Source: an uncultured bacterium (GTDB lineage: Bacteria > Actinomycetota > Coriobacteriia > Coriobacteriales > Coriobacteriaceae). From it: DNA of 35,696 nucleotides. This document shows positions 1 to 10,166 of the stretch, piece after piece; position 1 is the first letter of the stretch; each line of letters starts with the position of its first letter. The notes under the pieces are model-generated. The model was not told the origin of the DNA. It made no database searches and saw only the letters and a program-made list of their open reading frames with translations. Where the stretch lies: contig CAJMSL010000004.1 of NCBI GenBank assembly GCA_905216045.1, positions 1 through 35,696 of the forward strand, in the 5' to 3' direction. Both the position numbers and the translations under genes were made by a program.

Positions 1-10
1 AGTTCACGGC

Positions 11-187
11 TTAGCCGGAAACGCGGATGGGCAGCTGCGGGTACGTCTCGGGGTGAGCCTGAGCGTCGAGCAGCGTCTCACGGTTGAAGACGTTGATGTT
101 CAGGTGGTGGCCACCCTTCTCGGCGTAAGCGTCGAGCATGTGGACCAGGTTATCGGCCTGGGTCTCGGAAACTTCAGAAACCTTCAT
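11..187 (-). CDS. grcA: Detached glycyl-radical domain of pyruvate formate-lyase (GrcA/YfiD-like)
   Basis: The 58-residue product matches the C-terminal glycyl-radical domain of PFL. It has the GHHLNINVFNRETL segment (about residues 26-39) and ends in IRVSG, where Gly58 is the radical-bearing glycine. In PFL and GrcA this glycine takes the radical from the activating enzyme and passes it to the active-site cysteine. The ATG at 187 is preceded by AAGGAG at a normal distance, so this is a separately translated gene and not merely a frameshifted tail of pflB. Codon 59 is TAA, where the family has tyrosine (RVSGYAV). After the TAA the frame continues GCC GTG AAC (Ala-Val-Asn), as in the family, up to the window edge. 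The gene is therefore either truncated by a nonsense change, read through, or miscalled. It lies 85 nt downstream of pflB and is probably co-transcribed with it. Confidence 0.8.
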   Translation of the reverse strand: MKVSEVSETQADNLVHMLDAYAEKGGHHLNINVFNRETLLDAQAHPETYPQLPIRVSG

Positions 188-246
188 AATGTGTCTCCTT
201 CGATTAATAGGCGCCGGCCGAAACCGACGCACTAATCAGTAATCGT

Positions 247-271
247 TATTGTTAGTATAGCACTAACAATA
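247..271 (-). promoter_or_regulatory. AT-rich inverted repeat between pflB and the radical-subunit gene
   Basis: TATTGTTAGT and ACTAACAATA form a perfect 10-bp inverted repeat with a 5-nt spacer, directly after the pflB stop codon. There is no T-run after it on the minus strand, so it does not look like a full terminator. It could be a processing or stability hairpin that sets the ratio of the two PFL subunits, or a protein-binding dyad. The role is inferred only. Confidence 0.45.
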
Positions 272-272
272 G

Positions 273-2324
<2,052 letters not shown>

Positions 2325-2344
2325 TGTGTAACCACGCTCCTAGT

Positions 2345-2720
2345 TACGTGTTATGCGGCGCTCTCTCACACCGCTGCTTATTGAATTCTTGAATGTTCGA
2401 CTTGCACTACCGGCTTCTTCCGTTCTTCACCACACGTTGGTGCAGAGAAAAACGTTTGTCCACCTTGGAACTACAACCCAAAACCCAAGATTTCACCCGT
2501 TTGAGAAGGATAACATAGCGACCCTCTCCATCTGGGCTGTTATATGTTTCTTTTTTTATATCATAAGGGCGTTTTTTACAAACCCGCAGGAAAAGCGAGC
2601 GCGGACAGCTACCGTTCACCGATTTGTATGTTATTTTTCCTTGCCTTTGTACGACGTTCGCTCTAGCTGTTATGCCAGCTTTAGCAGGGTAAAGTGTCCC
2701 AGAGACCCTACAGAAACTGC
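2345..2720. other. pflB upstream region without a convincing gene
   Basis: About 375 nt separate the pflB start from the kdgT terminator. The block around 2535-2590 is much richer in A and T than the surroundings and is the likeliest place for the pflB promoter on the minus strand. I cannot pick -35 and -10 boxes with good spacing. A small hairpin (CACCA/TGGTG) lies at 2428-2442. No FNR-type TTGAT-N4-ATCAA site was seen. Open frames here lack ribosome binding sites and recognisable protein sequence. Confidence 0.5.
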
Positions 2721-2752
2721 AGGGCGGCCACGGGATCCCCCGTGGCCGCCCT
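2721..2752 (-). terminator. Strong hairpin downstream of kdgT
   Basis: A perfect 14-bp stem (AGGGCGGCCACGGG with CCCGTGGCCGCCCT) and a 4-nt loop lie 39 nt beyond the kdgT stop codon. On the minus strand it is followed by GCAGTTTCTG, a short T stretch, so it most likely ends kdgT transcription and insulates pflB. Confidence 0.7.
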
Positions 2753-2791
2753 GTGGCGTAGCTAGTTTTTAGCTTTGATTGCCGTTTGGCA

Positions 2792-3808
2792 TTAGGCGGC
2801 TGAGGCGGCCTTGTCGGTCGTTGCCTTGCCGTTGCTCTGCTGGCCCTCAAAATGCTTGTAGCACCAGCTGGTGACCAGCGGGGTCAAAATAGCCGTCACG
2901 ATTGCGCAGGCGGCAACCTGTGCCGTAGCCGTCGCGAGCACGGCGCCACCGTACAAGGCCTCGTTGACGCTTGCCATGGCAGCAGGCGTGGCCACATTGG
3001 CTCCGGCGCAGCTCGAAATGGCCGCACCTGCGACACCCGTACCGCCCGTGAGCTTATCGACCGCGATAACGGGAATTGCAAAGACCACCGAGCAGATCAC
3101 GCCGAGCAGAATACCGGGAAGACCGCCATTAATGAGCTGGCCAAAGGTCATGGTCGAGCCCATGGCAAAGAAGACGAGCACGATGACGGCGGAAAGTGCC
3201 GGTGCCATCATCTTCTTAAAGCTGGGGAACAGGTTACCTAGAATAATGCCGACGACGATCGGCAGGATGGCACCCACGAGCGACCAGCCGATCGGAGCCT
3301 GGCCGGCAGCGCCGAGCACGATCATCGTGACCGGAGGGCCGACAACGAGCGTGGTGATTGCGACAGCGCCACGCTCGGCCTCGTTGCCCATGGTGCCCAT
3401 CAGTCCAGCGTACATAGCATTGTTGGCGCCGGTGCAAGCCGCCAGCATCACCATGGCAGAGATGCCAAACAGGTTGTCGTTGAACACATAAAGAATGAGC
3501 AGCGACACGGCAACGACCACGATTTGCTTGACGGCGATGATGATGGCACCGCGGGCAGCGGCGGCAGGAGCACTCTTAAACGAAATCGTCGTACCGACGA
3601 TAAGCAAAAAAGCGCCCACGAGCGGGCCTGCACCCTGCTGGGTCATGCCAAGCGTAAAGCTGCCGAGCGTTTTGAACAGGTCGGGGAATAGCGTGTTGAG
3701 CAGGCAGCCCAACAAAAGCGGCACCAAAATATTGGCACCCGGGATGGAGGACATCTTAAAGAACGGCTCCTTTGCCGCCGGCGCCTCCACCGCAGTCGAT
3801 TCACTCAT
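2792..3808 (-). CDS. kdgT: 2-keto-3-deoxygluconate permease family protein
   Basis: This 338-residue membrane protein has about ten hydrophobic segments. It matches the KdgT family, proton symporters that import 2-keto-3-deoxygluconate from pectin or uronate breakdown. Family-like stretches include PGANILVPLLLGCLLNTLFPD near the N-terminus, ACTGANNAMYAGLMG, and AAISSCAGANVATPAAMASV near the C-terminus. The ATG at 3808 has AAAGGAG at good spacing. The gene lies downstream of a short-chain dehydrogenase on the same strand, but a terminator-like hairpin stands between them, so they may be only partly co-transcribed. KDG is the family substrate; the true substrate here is inferred from similarity alone. 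Confidence 0.88.
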   Translation of the reverse strand: MSESTAVEAPAAKEPFFKMSSIPGANILVPLLLGCLLNTLFPDLFKTLGSFTLGMTQQGAGPLVGAFLLIVGTTISFKSAPAAAARGAIIIAVKQIVVVAVSLLILYVFNDNLFGISAMVMLAACTGANNAMYAGLMGTMGNEAERGAVAITTLVVGPPVTMIVLGAAGQAPIGWSLVGAILPIVVGIILGNLFPSFKKMMAPALSAVIVLVFFAMGSTMTFGQLINGGLPGILLGVICSVVFAIPVIAVDKLTGGTGVAGAAISSCAGANVATPAAMASVNEALYGGAVLATATAQVAACAIVTAILTPLVTSWCYKHFEGQQSNGKATTDKAASAA

Positions 3809-3867
3809 ATATATATCTCCTTTGGATGCATGCGAATCGTAGCCGCACGCGCCTATATCAGAAAGAA

Positions 3868-3899
3868 GGCGACGGTCCCGAGTCGCAGGAGCCGTCGCC
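3868..3899 (-). terminator. Terminator-like hairpin after the short-chain dehydrogenase
   Basis: GGCGACGG and CCGTCGCC form an 8-bp stem around a 16-nt loop that can pair further. On the minus strand it is followed by CTTCTTTCTG. It sits 19 nt past the dehydrogenase stop codon and upstream of kdgT, so it could terminate or attenuate transcription into kdgT. Confidence 0.65.
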
Positions 3900-3918
3900 G
3901 AACAATCGTCGTGGGGTA

Positions 3919-4668
3919 TTACCCGTCCAGGACGATGCCGCCGTCGCAGTCACCGATCTCGCCGTTCACGAAGCTGGCGAGGTCGGAAGCGAAGAACAGC
4001 ACCATCTGCGCAGGCTCGCTGGCCTGGGCGGCGCGGCCCAGAGGAATACCGTTGATGATGCGCTGAGAGTTCTCGTCAGAGAGAATCGAGGTCATGTCGG
4101 TAAGCGTGAGCGACGGGCACACAGCGTTGCAGCGGACGCCGAACTTACCGCCCTCCTTGGCGACCGCCTTGGTAAGGCCATTGACACCGGCCTTGGAGCT
4201 CGCGTAGGCCGCGGTGCCGAGCAGGCCGCCACCGATCTTGCCAGCGACAGAGCTCACGTTGACGATAGTGCCGGCATGGGCCGCCTTAAAGTGCGGGTAC
4301 ACGGCGTTCATCATAGTGAAGGTACCGTTGAGGTTGATGTCGATGGTGCGACGCCACTCGGTGTCATCGATCTCGTCGAACTTCTTGGTGCTGATGACGC
4401 CAGCGCAGTTGATCAGGATGTTGGTTTGCGGCAGGTCCGTAAAAATCTGCTCGACGGTCTCGCGCGCCTTGGGTGCATCGGCGACATCGAGCTGATAGAA
4501 CTTGTTGCCCTCGCCAAGCTCGGCCACCGCGGCCTCGCCCTTAGCAGCGTTCCTTGCGATGAGCGCGACGTGTCCGCCGCCCGCAACGATGCCCTTGGCA
4601 ATCTCGAGGCCAATGCCCTGAGTGCCGCCGGTAACGATCGCGGTTTTGCCCGTGAAGTCAAATGCCAT
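3919..4668 (-). CDS. Short-chain dehydrogenase/reductase, possibly KduD-like
   Basis: This 249-residue classical SDR oxidoreductase uses NAD(P)(H). The cofactor loop is TGGTQGIG (13-20), followed by NCAG (87-90), the structural Asn in INLNGT (about 112), the Ser of VNVSS (139-140), and the catalytic pair Tyr155 and Lys159 in YASSK. The length is typical of the family. SDRs next to a KDG permease are often 2-dehydro-3-deoxy-D-gluconate 5-dehydrogenase (KduD). However, gluconate 5-dehydrogenases and FabG-like reductases look similar, so the substrate is not settled. The ATG at 4668 is preceded by a G-rich stretch (AAGGGGG). A LacI-type dyad lies about 130 nt upstream. Confidence 0.85.
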   Translation of the reverse strand: MAFDFTGKTAIVTGGTQGIGLEIAKGIVAGGGHVALIARNAAKGEAAVAELGEGNKFYQLDVADAPKARETVEQIFTDLPQTNILINCAGVISTKKFDEIDDTEWRRTIDINLNGTFTMMNAVYPHFKAAHAGTIVNVSSVAGKIGGGLLGTAAYASSKAGVNGLTKAVAKEGGKFGVRCNAVCPSLTLTDMTSILSDENSQRIINGIPLGRAAQASEPAQMVLFFASDLASFVNGEIGDCDGGIVLDG

Positions 4669-4793
4669 GACTCCAACCCCCTTGATTCAGGTGTCTCCTT
4701 GCGGGAAGTTGGAGCATCGCACGTGGCGATAAATGAGTCCCAGTCGTCATGGTGGTGACAACCCCTCGCCTAACCGCGGGTGTAATAGTTCTT

Positions 4794-4805
4794 TGAAACG
4801 CTTCA
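4794..4805. promoter_or_regulatory. LacI-type operator-like dyad upstream of the SDR gene
   Basis: TGAAACGCTTCA is a near-perfect palindrome (10 of 12 positions) centred on CG, the shape bound by LacI-family regulators. It lies in the SDR/marR divergent region. No LacI gene is adjacent, so the cognate regulator is unknown. Confidence 0.35.
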
Positions 4806-4882
4806 GCGATTGAATTTTTTACTCTTTATGCGCTCTTTATATTGCCCACTGCATGAGACCCGAATACGCGGGTATCATCTTT

Positions 4883-4919
4883 CACCGAAAATAGTTTCTA
4901 GTGTTAGGGGTTTTCGGTG
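4883..4919. promoter_or_regulatory. Inverted repeat at the marR start, likely autoregulatory operator
   Basis: CACCGAAAA (4883-4891) and TTTTCGGTG (4911-4919) are perfect 9-bp arms 19 nt apart. The right arm overlaps the GTG start codon of marR at 4917. MarR proteins usually bind such dyads over their own promoter, so this is a plausible operator for the marR-ABC operon. The 19-nt spacer is wider than usual for one dimer. Confidence 0.5.
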
Positions 4920-5366
4920 GAAGATACCGATTTCCATGAGCTTGGGCGTCAGCTCTTTACCGAGTTTGGCAGCATGCACCAGCGCGTTTCGCGCTTTGCC
5001 GACCAGGCTCTGGGTGGCGAGATGGCCGTCATGCGCGCCCTCATGCGCGCCGGCGGCTCGCTCACGCCGAGCGAACTCGCCGATCGTGCCTGGGTCTCGA
5101 GCGCCCGTATCGCCAATATCCTGCGCGCCCTCGAGGCCAAGGGTTGGGTCGAGCGCGAGCACTCAAAGACCGACCGTCGTCGCGTACACGTCACGGTGAC
5201 CGACAAGGGATTCCAGGTCATCGAAATCAAACGCCGGGAATTCGAGGACCGCACCGCGGCCTTCCTCGAGCAGCTCGGCGAAACAGATACCCAGGAGATG
5301 GTGCGCCTTCTAAGACGTGCCAACGAAATTATCGACCGCAATCAAGAAAGGAGAGATGCCGAGTGA
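4917..5366 (+). CDS. MarR-family transcriptional regulator
   Basis: This 149-residue winged-helix regulator has an N-terminal dimerisation helix, then MAVMRALMRAGGSLTPSELA and VSSARIANILRALEAKGWVE (helix-turn-helix), and the wing EREHSKTDRRRVHVTVTDKG, with a helical C-terminus. The start is GTG at 4917. Its TGA stop overlaps the GTG start of the first ABC exporter gene (GTGA), so the three genes form one translationally coupled operon. MarR proteins placed this way normally repress the exporter and release DNA when they bind a small toxic ligand. The ligand cannot be read from the sequence. Confidence 0.9.
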   Translation: MEDTDFHELGRQLFTEFGSMHQRVSRFADQALGGEMAVMRALMRAGGSLTPSELADRAWVSSARIANILRALEAKGWVEREHSKTDRRRVHVTVTDKGFQVIEIKRREFEDRTAAFLEQLGETDTQEMVRLLRRANEIIDRNQERRDAE

Positions 5367-7729
5367 GGATTCTCAAGCTCTTTAAAAAACATATCCTGGC
5401 ACTGTTCGCAGCTATCGTACTTATCGTAATCAGCTGCAACGCCGATCTGGCGCTGCCTACCTATATGAGCGACATCGTCGACGTGGGCGTGCAGCAAGGC
5501 GGCATCGCCTCGCCCGTGCCCGACACCATTCGCGCCGAATCGCTCGACGACCTCGAACTCTTCATGAGCTCCAAGGACGCCAAGGCTGTGGAGGCCGTGT
5601 TTAGCAAGGCGGACAATAACGGCATTCGAACGTACAAGGGCACCGAGGAGGAGCGTGCCGACGGCGGCAAGATTGCCGACGTCATGAGCCTGCCCGAGAC
5701 TGTCGTCCTTTCGTTCAACCAGGGTATTGACGCCAACTCCATGGGCGACATGATGGGCACGTCCGGTGAAAAAGACAACAGCGGCGCCCAGGCCATGCCC
5801 ACGCCCGAGCAGATGGCGGCGATGACGCCCGAGCAGCTCGCCGAGATGCAGCAGAAGGCCGCAGCGGCGCAGAACATGCAAAAGCAGATCGATGCCGACG
5901 GCGGTAAGATCACCATGAAGAGCCTGCGCCTGGGTGTCGAGGGCGGTCTGGTAGACCAAAGCAAGCTCGTCGAGGGCGCCAACCAAATGGCGGACAAAAT
6001 GGGCTCCATGTCGGGCTCCATCGTCACCCAGCGCGCCGTGAGCTATGTACAGGACGAGTACAAGGCACAGGGCATCGACCCCGCCGACGTGCAGAACGCC
6101 TACCTGAGCCACATGGCGACCACGATGTTTGGGCTGTGCCTGGTGTCGCTCGTCGCCACCATTCTGACCGGTGCCGTGGCGTCGCGCACCGCCTGCTCCA
6201 TCGCCCGCGACCTGCGCCGCGAGACCTTCAACAAGGTTATGCACTTCTCGCCGGCCGAGGTGGGCAAGTTTAGCCAGGCCTCGCTCATCACCCGCTGCAC
6301 CAACGATATTCAGCAGATCCAGATGGCCGCAACCCTGTTTATCCGCATGTGCCTGATGGCCCCCGTCATGGGCATCGTCGCCGTCATGCGCGTCCTGGCC
6401 AACCACACCGGTCTGGAGTGGACCATCGCCGTGGCCATCATCGCGGTTTCGGCCGTTGTCGGCGTGCTCATGGGCCTCACCATGCCCAAGTTCAAAAAGA
6501 TGCAGAGCTTTGTGGACCGCGTGAACCTTACCGCCCGCGAGCTGCTCGACGGCCTTATGCCCATCCGCTCGTTCAACCGCGAGGAACATGAGCTCGAGCG
6601 TTTTGCCACGGCTTCGCTCGACCTGATGACCACGCAGCTCTACACCAACCGCGCCATGAGCTTTATGATGCCGCTCATGATGCTCGTCATGAACTGCATC
6701 ACCGTGCTTATCGTCTGGTTTGGCGCGCAGGGCGTGTCCGACGGCGTGATGCAGGTCGGCAACATGATGGCGTTTATCTCCTACACCATGCAGATCGTCA
6801 TGGCGTTTATGATCCTCATCATGGTTTCGGTTATCCTGCCCCGTGCCGAGGTCGCAGCCGAGCGCGTGGAAGAGGTCATCACTTGCCCCACCAGCATCAA
6901 CGACCCCGTCTCGCCCAAACTGCCCGCGGCCAGCGCGCCGCGCGGCGAGCTCACCTTCCGCGACGTGAGCTTCCAGTATCCCGATGCCCGCGCCGACGTC
7001 ATCAGCGGCGTGAACTTCACCACGCATGCCGGTCAGATGCTCGGCATCATTGGCTCCACGGGCTCGGGCAAGTCCACGCTCGTGCAGTTGATTCCGCGCC
7101 TGTACGACGTCACGGGCGGCAGCATTTCGCTCGACGGCATTGACGTGCGCGACATGACCCTTTCCGAGCTGCGCCGCCGCATCGGTTATATTCCGCAGCA
7201 GGGTCGTCTATTCTCGGGTACCGTCGAGAGCAACCTCAAGTTTGCCGGCGACATGGTGAGTGACGAGGATATGCGCCAGGCAGCACGCGTCGCCCAGGCG
7301 GAGGACTTTATCGCCGAGCGCGAGGACGGGTACGACTCCCCTATCAGCCAGGGCGGCTCCAATGTTTCGGGTGGTCAGCGCCAGCGTCTGGCCATCGCCC
7401 GCGCGTTGGCCAAAAAGCCCGAGGTCGTGGTGTTCGATGACTCGTTTAGTGCCCTCGACTACAAGACCGACGCGCGCCTACGCGAGGAGCTGGCCAAAAA
7501 CGTTACCGACGCCGCGCTCGTGGTCGTGGCCCAGCGCATCGCGACCATCATGCACGCCGACCAGATCATCGTGCTCGACGACGGCCACGTAGTGGGCACC
7601 GGCACGCACGAGGAGCTGCTGCGCAGCTGCCCGGCGTACCTGGAGATCGCACAGTCGCAGCTTTCCGCCGAGGAGCTGGGGCTTACCCAAGAAGAAATTG
7701 CAGCCGTCATGGAAGGAGGCGAGCGCTAA
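5363..7729 (+). CDS. ABC exporter half-transporter with degenerate ATP site and large extracellular insert
   Basis: This is one subunit of a heterodimeric multidrug-type ABC exporter, 788 residues from the GTG at 5363 (GGAG 9 nt upstream). The first membrane helix is near residues 10-30. About 200 residues of hydrophilic sequence then follow, including a Met/Gln/Ala-rich segment (PTPEQMAAMTPEQLAEMQQ), before the second helix near 255. The usual six-helix domain and nucleotide-binding domain follow. Walker A is GSTGSGKST (from Gly564) and the signature is VSGGQ. Walker B reads FDDS with Asp693 in place of the catalytic Glu, and the H-loop has Gln724 instead of His. These are the marks of the degenerate subunit in TM287/288- or BmrCD-like pairs. 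The substrate is unknown. Confidence 0.9.
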   Translation: MRILKLFKKHILALFAAIVLIVISCNADLALPTYMSDIVDVGVQQGGIASPVPDTIRAESLDDLELFMSSKDAKAVEAVFSKADNNGIRTYKGTEEERADGGKIADVMSLPETVVLSFNQGIDANSMGDMMGTSGEKDNSGAQAMPTPEQMAAMTPEQLAEMQQKAAAAQNMQKQIDADGGKITMKSLRLGVEGGLVDQSKLVEGANQMADKMGSMSGSIVTQRAVSYVQDEYKAQGIDPADVQNAYLSHMATTMFGLCLVSLVATILTGAVASRTACSIARDLRRETFNKVMHFSPAEVGKFSQASLITRCTNDIQQIQMAATLFIRMCLMAPVMGIVAVMRVLANHTGLEWTIAVAIIAVSAVVGVLMGLTMPKFKKMQSFVDRVNLTARELLDGLMPIRSFNREEHELERFATASLDLMTTQLYTNRAMSFMMPLMMLVMNCITVLIVWFGAQGVSDGVMQVGNMMAFISYTMQIVMAFMILIMVSVILPRAEVAAERVEEVITCPTSINDPVSPKLPAASAPRGELTFRDVSFQYPDARADVISGVNFTTHAGQMLGIIGSTGSGKSTLVQLIPRLYDVTGGSISLDGIDVRDMTLSELRRRIGYIPQQGRLFSGTVESNLKFAGDMVSDEDMRQAARVAQAEDFIAEREDGYDSPISQGGSNVSGGQRQRLAIARALAKKPEVVVFDDSFSALDYKTDARLREELAKNVTDAALVVVAQRIATIMHADQIIVLDDGHVVGTGTHEELLRSCPAYLEIAQSQLSAEELGLTQEEIAAVMEGGER

Positions 7730-9585
7730 TGGCAGACGAGACCAAGGCTCAGATTCCCAAGCCCACCCGCCAGCGTGGTCCCATGGGCCGCATGGGCGGC
7801 ATGCGTCGCGGCGAAAAGGCCAAGGACTTTAAGGGCACCATGAGGCAGCTGCTCGGCTATATCGGCCAGCACAAGATTGCCGTGTTTGCCGCCGTCGCCT
7901 TTGCCGTGTGCTCGGTCATCTTTAATATTGTGGGACCCAAGATGCTCGGTCAGGTTACCACCAAGCTGTTCGAGGGCCTGGTTGCCAAGGTCAACGGCAC
8001 CGGCGATGTCGACTTTAACTGGATCGCTAAGACGCTCGGCTTTTTGCTCTGCCTGTATCTGGCGAGCTCTGCCTGCAGCCTGATCCAGGGCTGGCTCATG
8101 ACCGGTGTCACGCAAAAGATCTGCTACCGCATGCGCAAGGAGATTGCCGCCAAGATTGCCGTCGTGCCGATGAGCTACTTCAACGGCCACAGCAAGGGCG
8201 ACGTGCTCAGCCGCATCACCAACGACGTCGATACGCTCGGCCAGTCGCTCAACCAGAGCGTGACGCAGCTTATTACGTCCGTCACGCAGATTATCGGCGT
8301 CCTCGTCATGATGCTGTCGATCAGCCTGCCGCTCACCGGCGTCACCGTGCTCACGCTTCCGGCCGCCGCGATTATCTTGATGGTGATGATTCACTTCTCG
8401 CAGCCGTACTTCCGCGAGCAGCAGCAGGTCCTAGGCACCGTCAACGGCATTATCGAGGAGGATTTTGCCGGCCAGAACGTCATTCAGGTGTTCGACCGCG
8501 CCGAGGCCTCAATCGAGGAGTTCGACCGTCAAAACGACCGCCTGTTTATTAGTGGCTGGCGTTCGCAGTTCCTGTCGGGCCTGATGATGCCGCTTATGAG
8601 CCTGGTGGGCAACATGGGTTACGTGGGCGTTGTCGTGGTGGGCGCGCAGCTCGCGCTGACCGGCAATGCCACGCCCGGCGACATCCAGAGCTTTATCCAG
8701 TACGTGCGCAACTTTACGCAACCCGTGCAGCAGCTGGGCAACGTGAGCAACACGATGCAGTCGATGGCAGCTGCCACCGAGCGTGTGTTTGAGTTTTTAG
8801 CCGCACCCGAGGAGGAGCAGAAGGCCGACGCGCAGATCCCTGAGAAGCGCCCCGGCCACGTGGAGTTTGACCATGTGAAGTTTGGCTATACGCCCGACAA
8901 GACCATCATCCACGACTTTAGCTGCGAGGCGCAGCCCGGCCAGACCATCGCCATCGTCGGCCCCACCGGCGCCGGCAAGACCACGCTCATTAAGCTGCTG
9001 CAGCGCTTTTACGACGTGGACGGCGGTTCGCTGCGCGTCGAGGGCGTCGACGTGCGCGACTGGGACCGTGCGGCACTGCGCGGCGAGTTTGCCATGGTGC
9101 TGCAGGATACCTGGCTGTTTAACGGCACCATCCGCGAGAACATCCGCTACGGACGCCCCGACGCGAGCGACGCCGAGGTCGAGGCCGCCGCGCGCGCCGC
9201 ACGTTGCGACCACTTTATCCATACGCTTGCCGGCGGTTATGACTTTATGATTAACGAGGAGGGCACTAACCTGTCGCAGGGTCAGCGCCAGCTCGTGACC
9301 ATCGCCCGTGCCATTTTGGCCGACCGCCCGGCGCTGATTCTGGACGAGGCGACCTCCAACGTCGATACCCGCACCGAGGAGCTTATTCAGCGTGCCATGG
9401 ATGCACTGATGCAGGGCCGTACCAGCTTTGTCATCGCGCACCGCCTGTCCACGATCCGCAACGCCGACGTGATCTTGGTGATTCGCGACGGCGACATCGT
9501 CGAGAAGGGCACGCACGACGAGCTGCTCGCCCAGGGCGGCTTCTACGCCGACCTGTACAACTCGCAGTTCGACGAAGCGGCGTAA
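7729..9585 (+). CDS. ABC exporter half-transporter with canonical catalytic site
   Basis: This is the partner of the preceding protein, 618 residues. Its ATG overlaps the upstream stop by one base (TAATG) and GGAGG lies just upstream. The N-terminus is Arg/Lys/Gly-rich and cytoplasmic, followed by six membrane helices and the ATPase domain. Walker A is GPTGAGKTT (from Gly411). Walker B is LILDEAT with catalytic Glu540, and the H-loop has His571. The signature is LSQGQ rather than LSGGQ. In heterodimers this weakened signature faces the Walker A/B of the other subunit, which agrees with the degenerate site inferred there. Together they form one consensus and one degenerate ATP site. Confidence 0.92.
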   Translation: MADETKAQIPKPTRQRGPMGRMGGMRRGEKAKDFKGTMRQLLGYIGQHKIAVFAAVAFAVCSVIFNIVGPKMLGQVTTKLFEGLVAKVNGTGDVDFNWIAKTLGFLLCLYLASSACSLIQGWLMTGVTQKICYRMRKEIAAKIAVVPMSYFNGHSKGDVLSRITNDVDTLGQSLNQSVTQLITSVTQIIGVLVMMLSISLPLTGVTVLTLPAAAIILMVMIHFSQPYFREQQQVLGTVNGIIEEDFAGQNVIQVFDRAEASIEEFDRQNDRLFISGWRSQFLSGLMMPLMSLVGNMGYVGVVVVGAQLALTGNATPGDIQSFIQYVRNFTQPVQQLGNVSNTMQSMAAATERVFEFLAAPEEEQKADAQIPEKRPGHVEFDHVKFGYTPDKTIIHDFSCEAQPGQTIAIVGPTGAGKTTLIKLLQRFYDVDGGSLRVEGVDVRDWDRAALRGEFAMVLQDTWLFNGTIRENIRYGRPDASDAEVEAAARAARCDHFIHTLAGGYDFMINEEGTNLSQGQRQLVTIARAILADRPALILDEATSNVDTRTEELIQRAMDALMQGRTSFVIAHRLSTIRNADVILVIRDGDIVEKGTHDELLAQGGFYADLYNSQFDEAA

Positions 9586-9615
9586 AAACCGGCGGCAAAC
9601 AACCGCAATGCCAAG

Positions 9616-9651
9616 AAAACGGGGGCGCAGGACAACCTGCACCCCCGTTTT
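9616..9651 (+). terminator. Terminator of the marR-ABC operon
   Basis: AAAACGGGGGCGCAGG pairs with CCTGCACCCCCGTTTT with one mismatch and a 4-nt loop. It ends in GTTTTGTG, 30 nt after the ABC stop codon. Because the stem ends in A and T runs, it could act in both directions. Confidence 0.8.
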
Positions 9652-9851
9652 GTGTCCTTCGAGCCTCGAAACGCCTTCCCTGAGACCTCACTGACGGCGC
9701 TTTCCAGACCCCGTGGGCAAAAAAGGGCAAATATGAGTACTGTTACCTTTTTAGTAACAGCCAAAACCGCCTCAAATGCCGCTCCCACGGCTTACACGCA
9801 TCCCTAAATTGATCAAACAGCACCATAGCGGACTTATATGTGTTTGCGTTA

Positions 9852-9899
9852 ATGAACATATTTTGCTGTTATGTCTATTATTTTGCGAAGGCAATATGA
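9852..9899 (+). CDS. Possible aromatic-rich leader peptide upstream of DAHP synthase
   Basis: A 15-codon frame reads MNIFCCYVYYFAKAI then TGA, with three Tyr and two Phe. A Tyr/Phe-rich leader upstream of the first aromatic-biosynthesis gene is what an attenuation system would use. Against it: no clear ribosome binding site precedes the ATG, the stretch is AT-rich so Tyr and Phe codons are expected by chance, and a good promoter lies downstream, closer to aroF. Kept as a low-confidence possibility. Confidence 0.25.
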   Translation: MNIFCCYVYYFAKAI

Positions 9900-10029
9900 T
9901 ACTAAGATAGCAACCGTACCCATATTTGGCATTTTTTGCCCACAGGGTATTTCCTAGGGAACCGACAACAGCCTTAGGGTCCCGCGCGGCGCCGCTCCCT
10001 CCCGGCATCCGCCGACGTTTACCCAGATA

Positions 10030-10068
10030 AAACCTGCCAAAATAAACCTGTCCCTTTTTGGTAGGTTT
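10030..10068 (+). promoter_or_regulatory. Inverted repeat upstream of the aroF promoter
   Basis: AAACCTGCCAAAA and TTTTGGTAGGTTT pair over 12 of 13 positions (one can be a G-U wobble) with a 13-nt spacer. It lies 16 nt before the -35 box of the aroF promoter, so it may be an operator, or a hairpin in a longer leader transcript. No T-run follows it. Confidence 0.4.
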
Positions 10069-10083
10069 CGGGGTGACAAGGGC

Positions 10084-10112
10084 TTGCACTTTAGCGTGCG
10101 ACAGCGGATAAT
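10084..10112 (+). promoter_or_regulatory. Probable sigma-A type promoter of aroF
   Basis: TTGCAC (10084-10089) and GATAAT (10107-10112) are separated by 17 nt, close to the TTGACA/TATAAT consensus with ideal spacing. The start codon of aroF is about 55 nt further on. Confidence 0.6.
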
Positions 10113-10166
10113 GCCGAGCATTCGACAATACGCTTATTGCTCTTTCTATAGATTGAGGAGACCCCT

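Noticed and set aside
2353..2850. Small open frames in the pflB-kdgT gap
   Set aside because: They cross the terminator hairpin or the AT-rich promoter block, lack ribosome binding sites and show no recognisable protein sequence.
5144..5362. Extension of the first ABC gene upstream of 5363
   Set aside because: The frame is open further upstream but overlaps marR. The GTG at 5363 has a ribosome binding site, sits at the GTGA junction, and gives a normal N-terminus.
5342..7027. Long open frame antisense to the first ABC exporter gene (561 codons)
   Set aside because: Same shadow pattern (His/Gly/Asp/Val-rich) opposite a gene with complete Walker and signature motifs.
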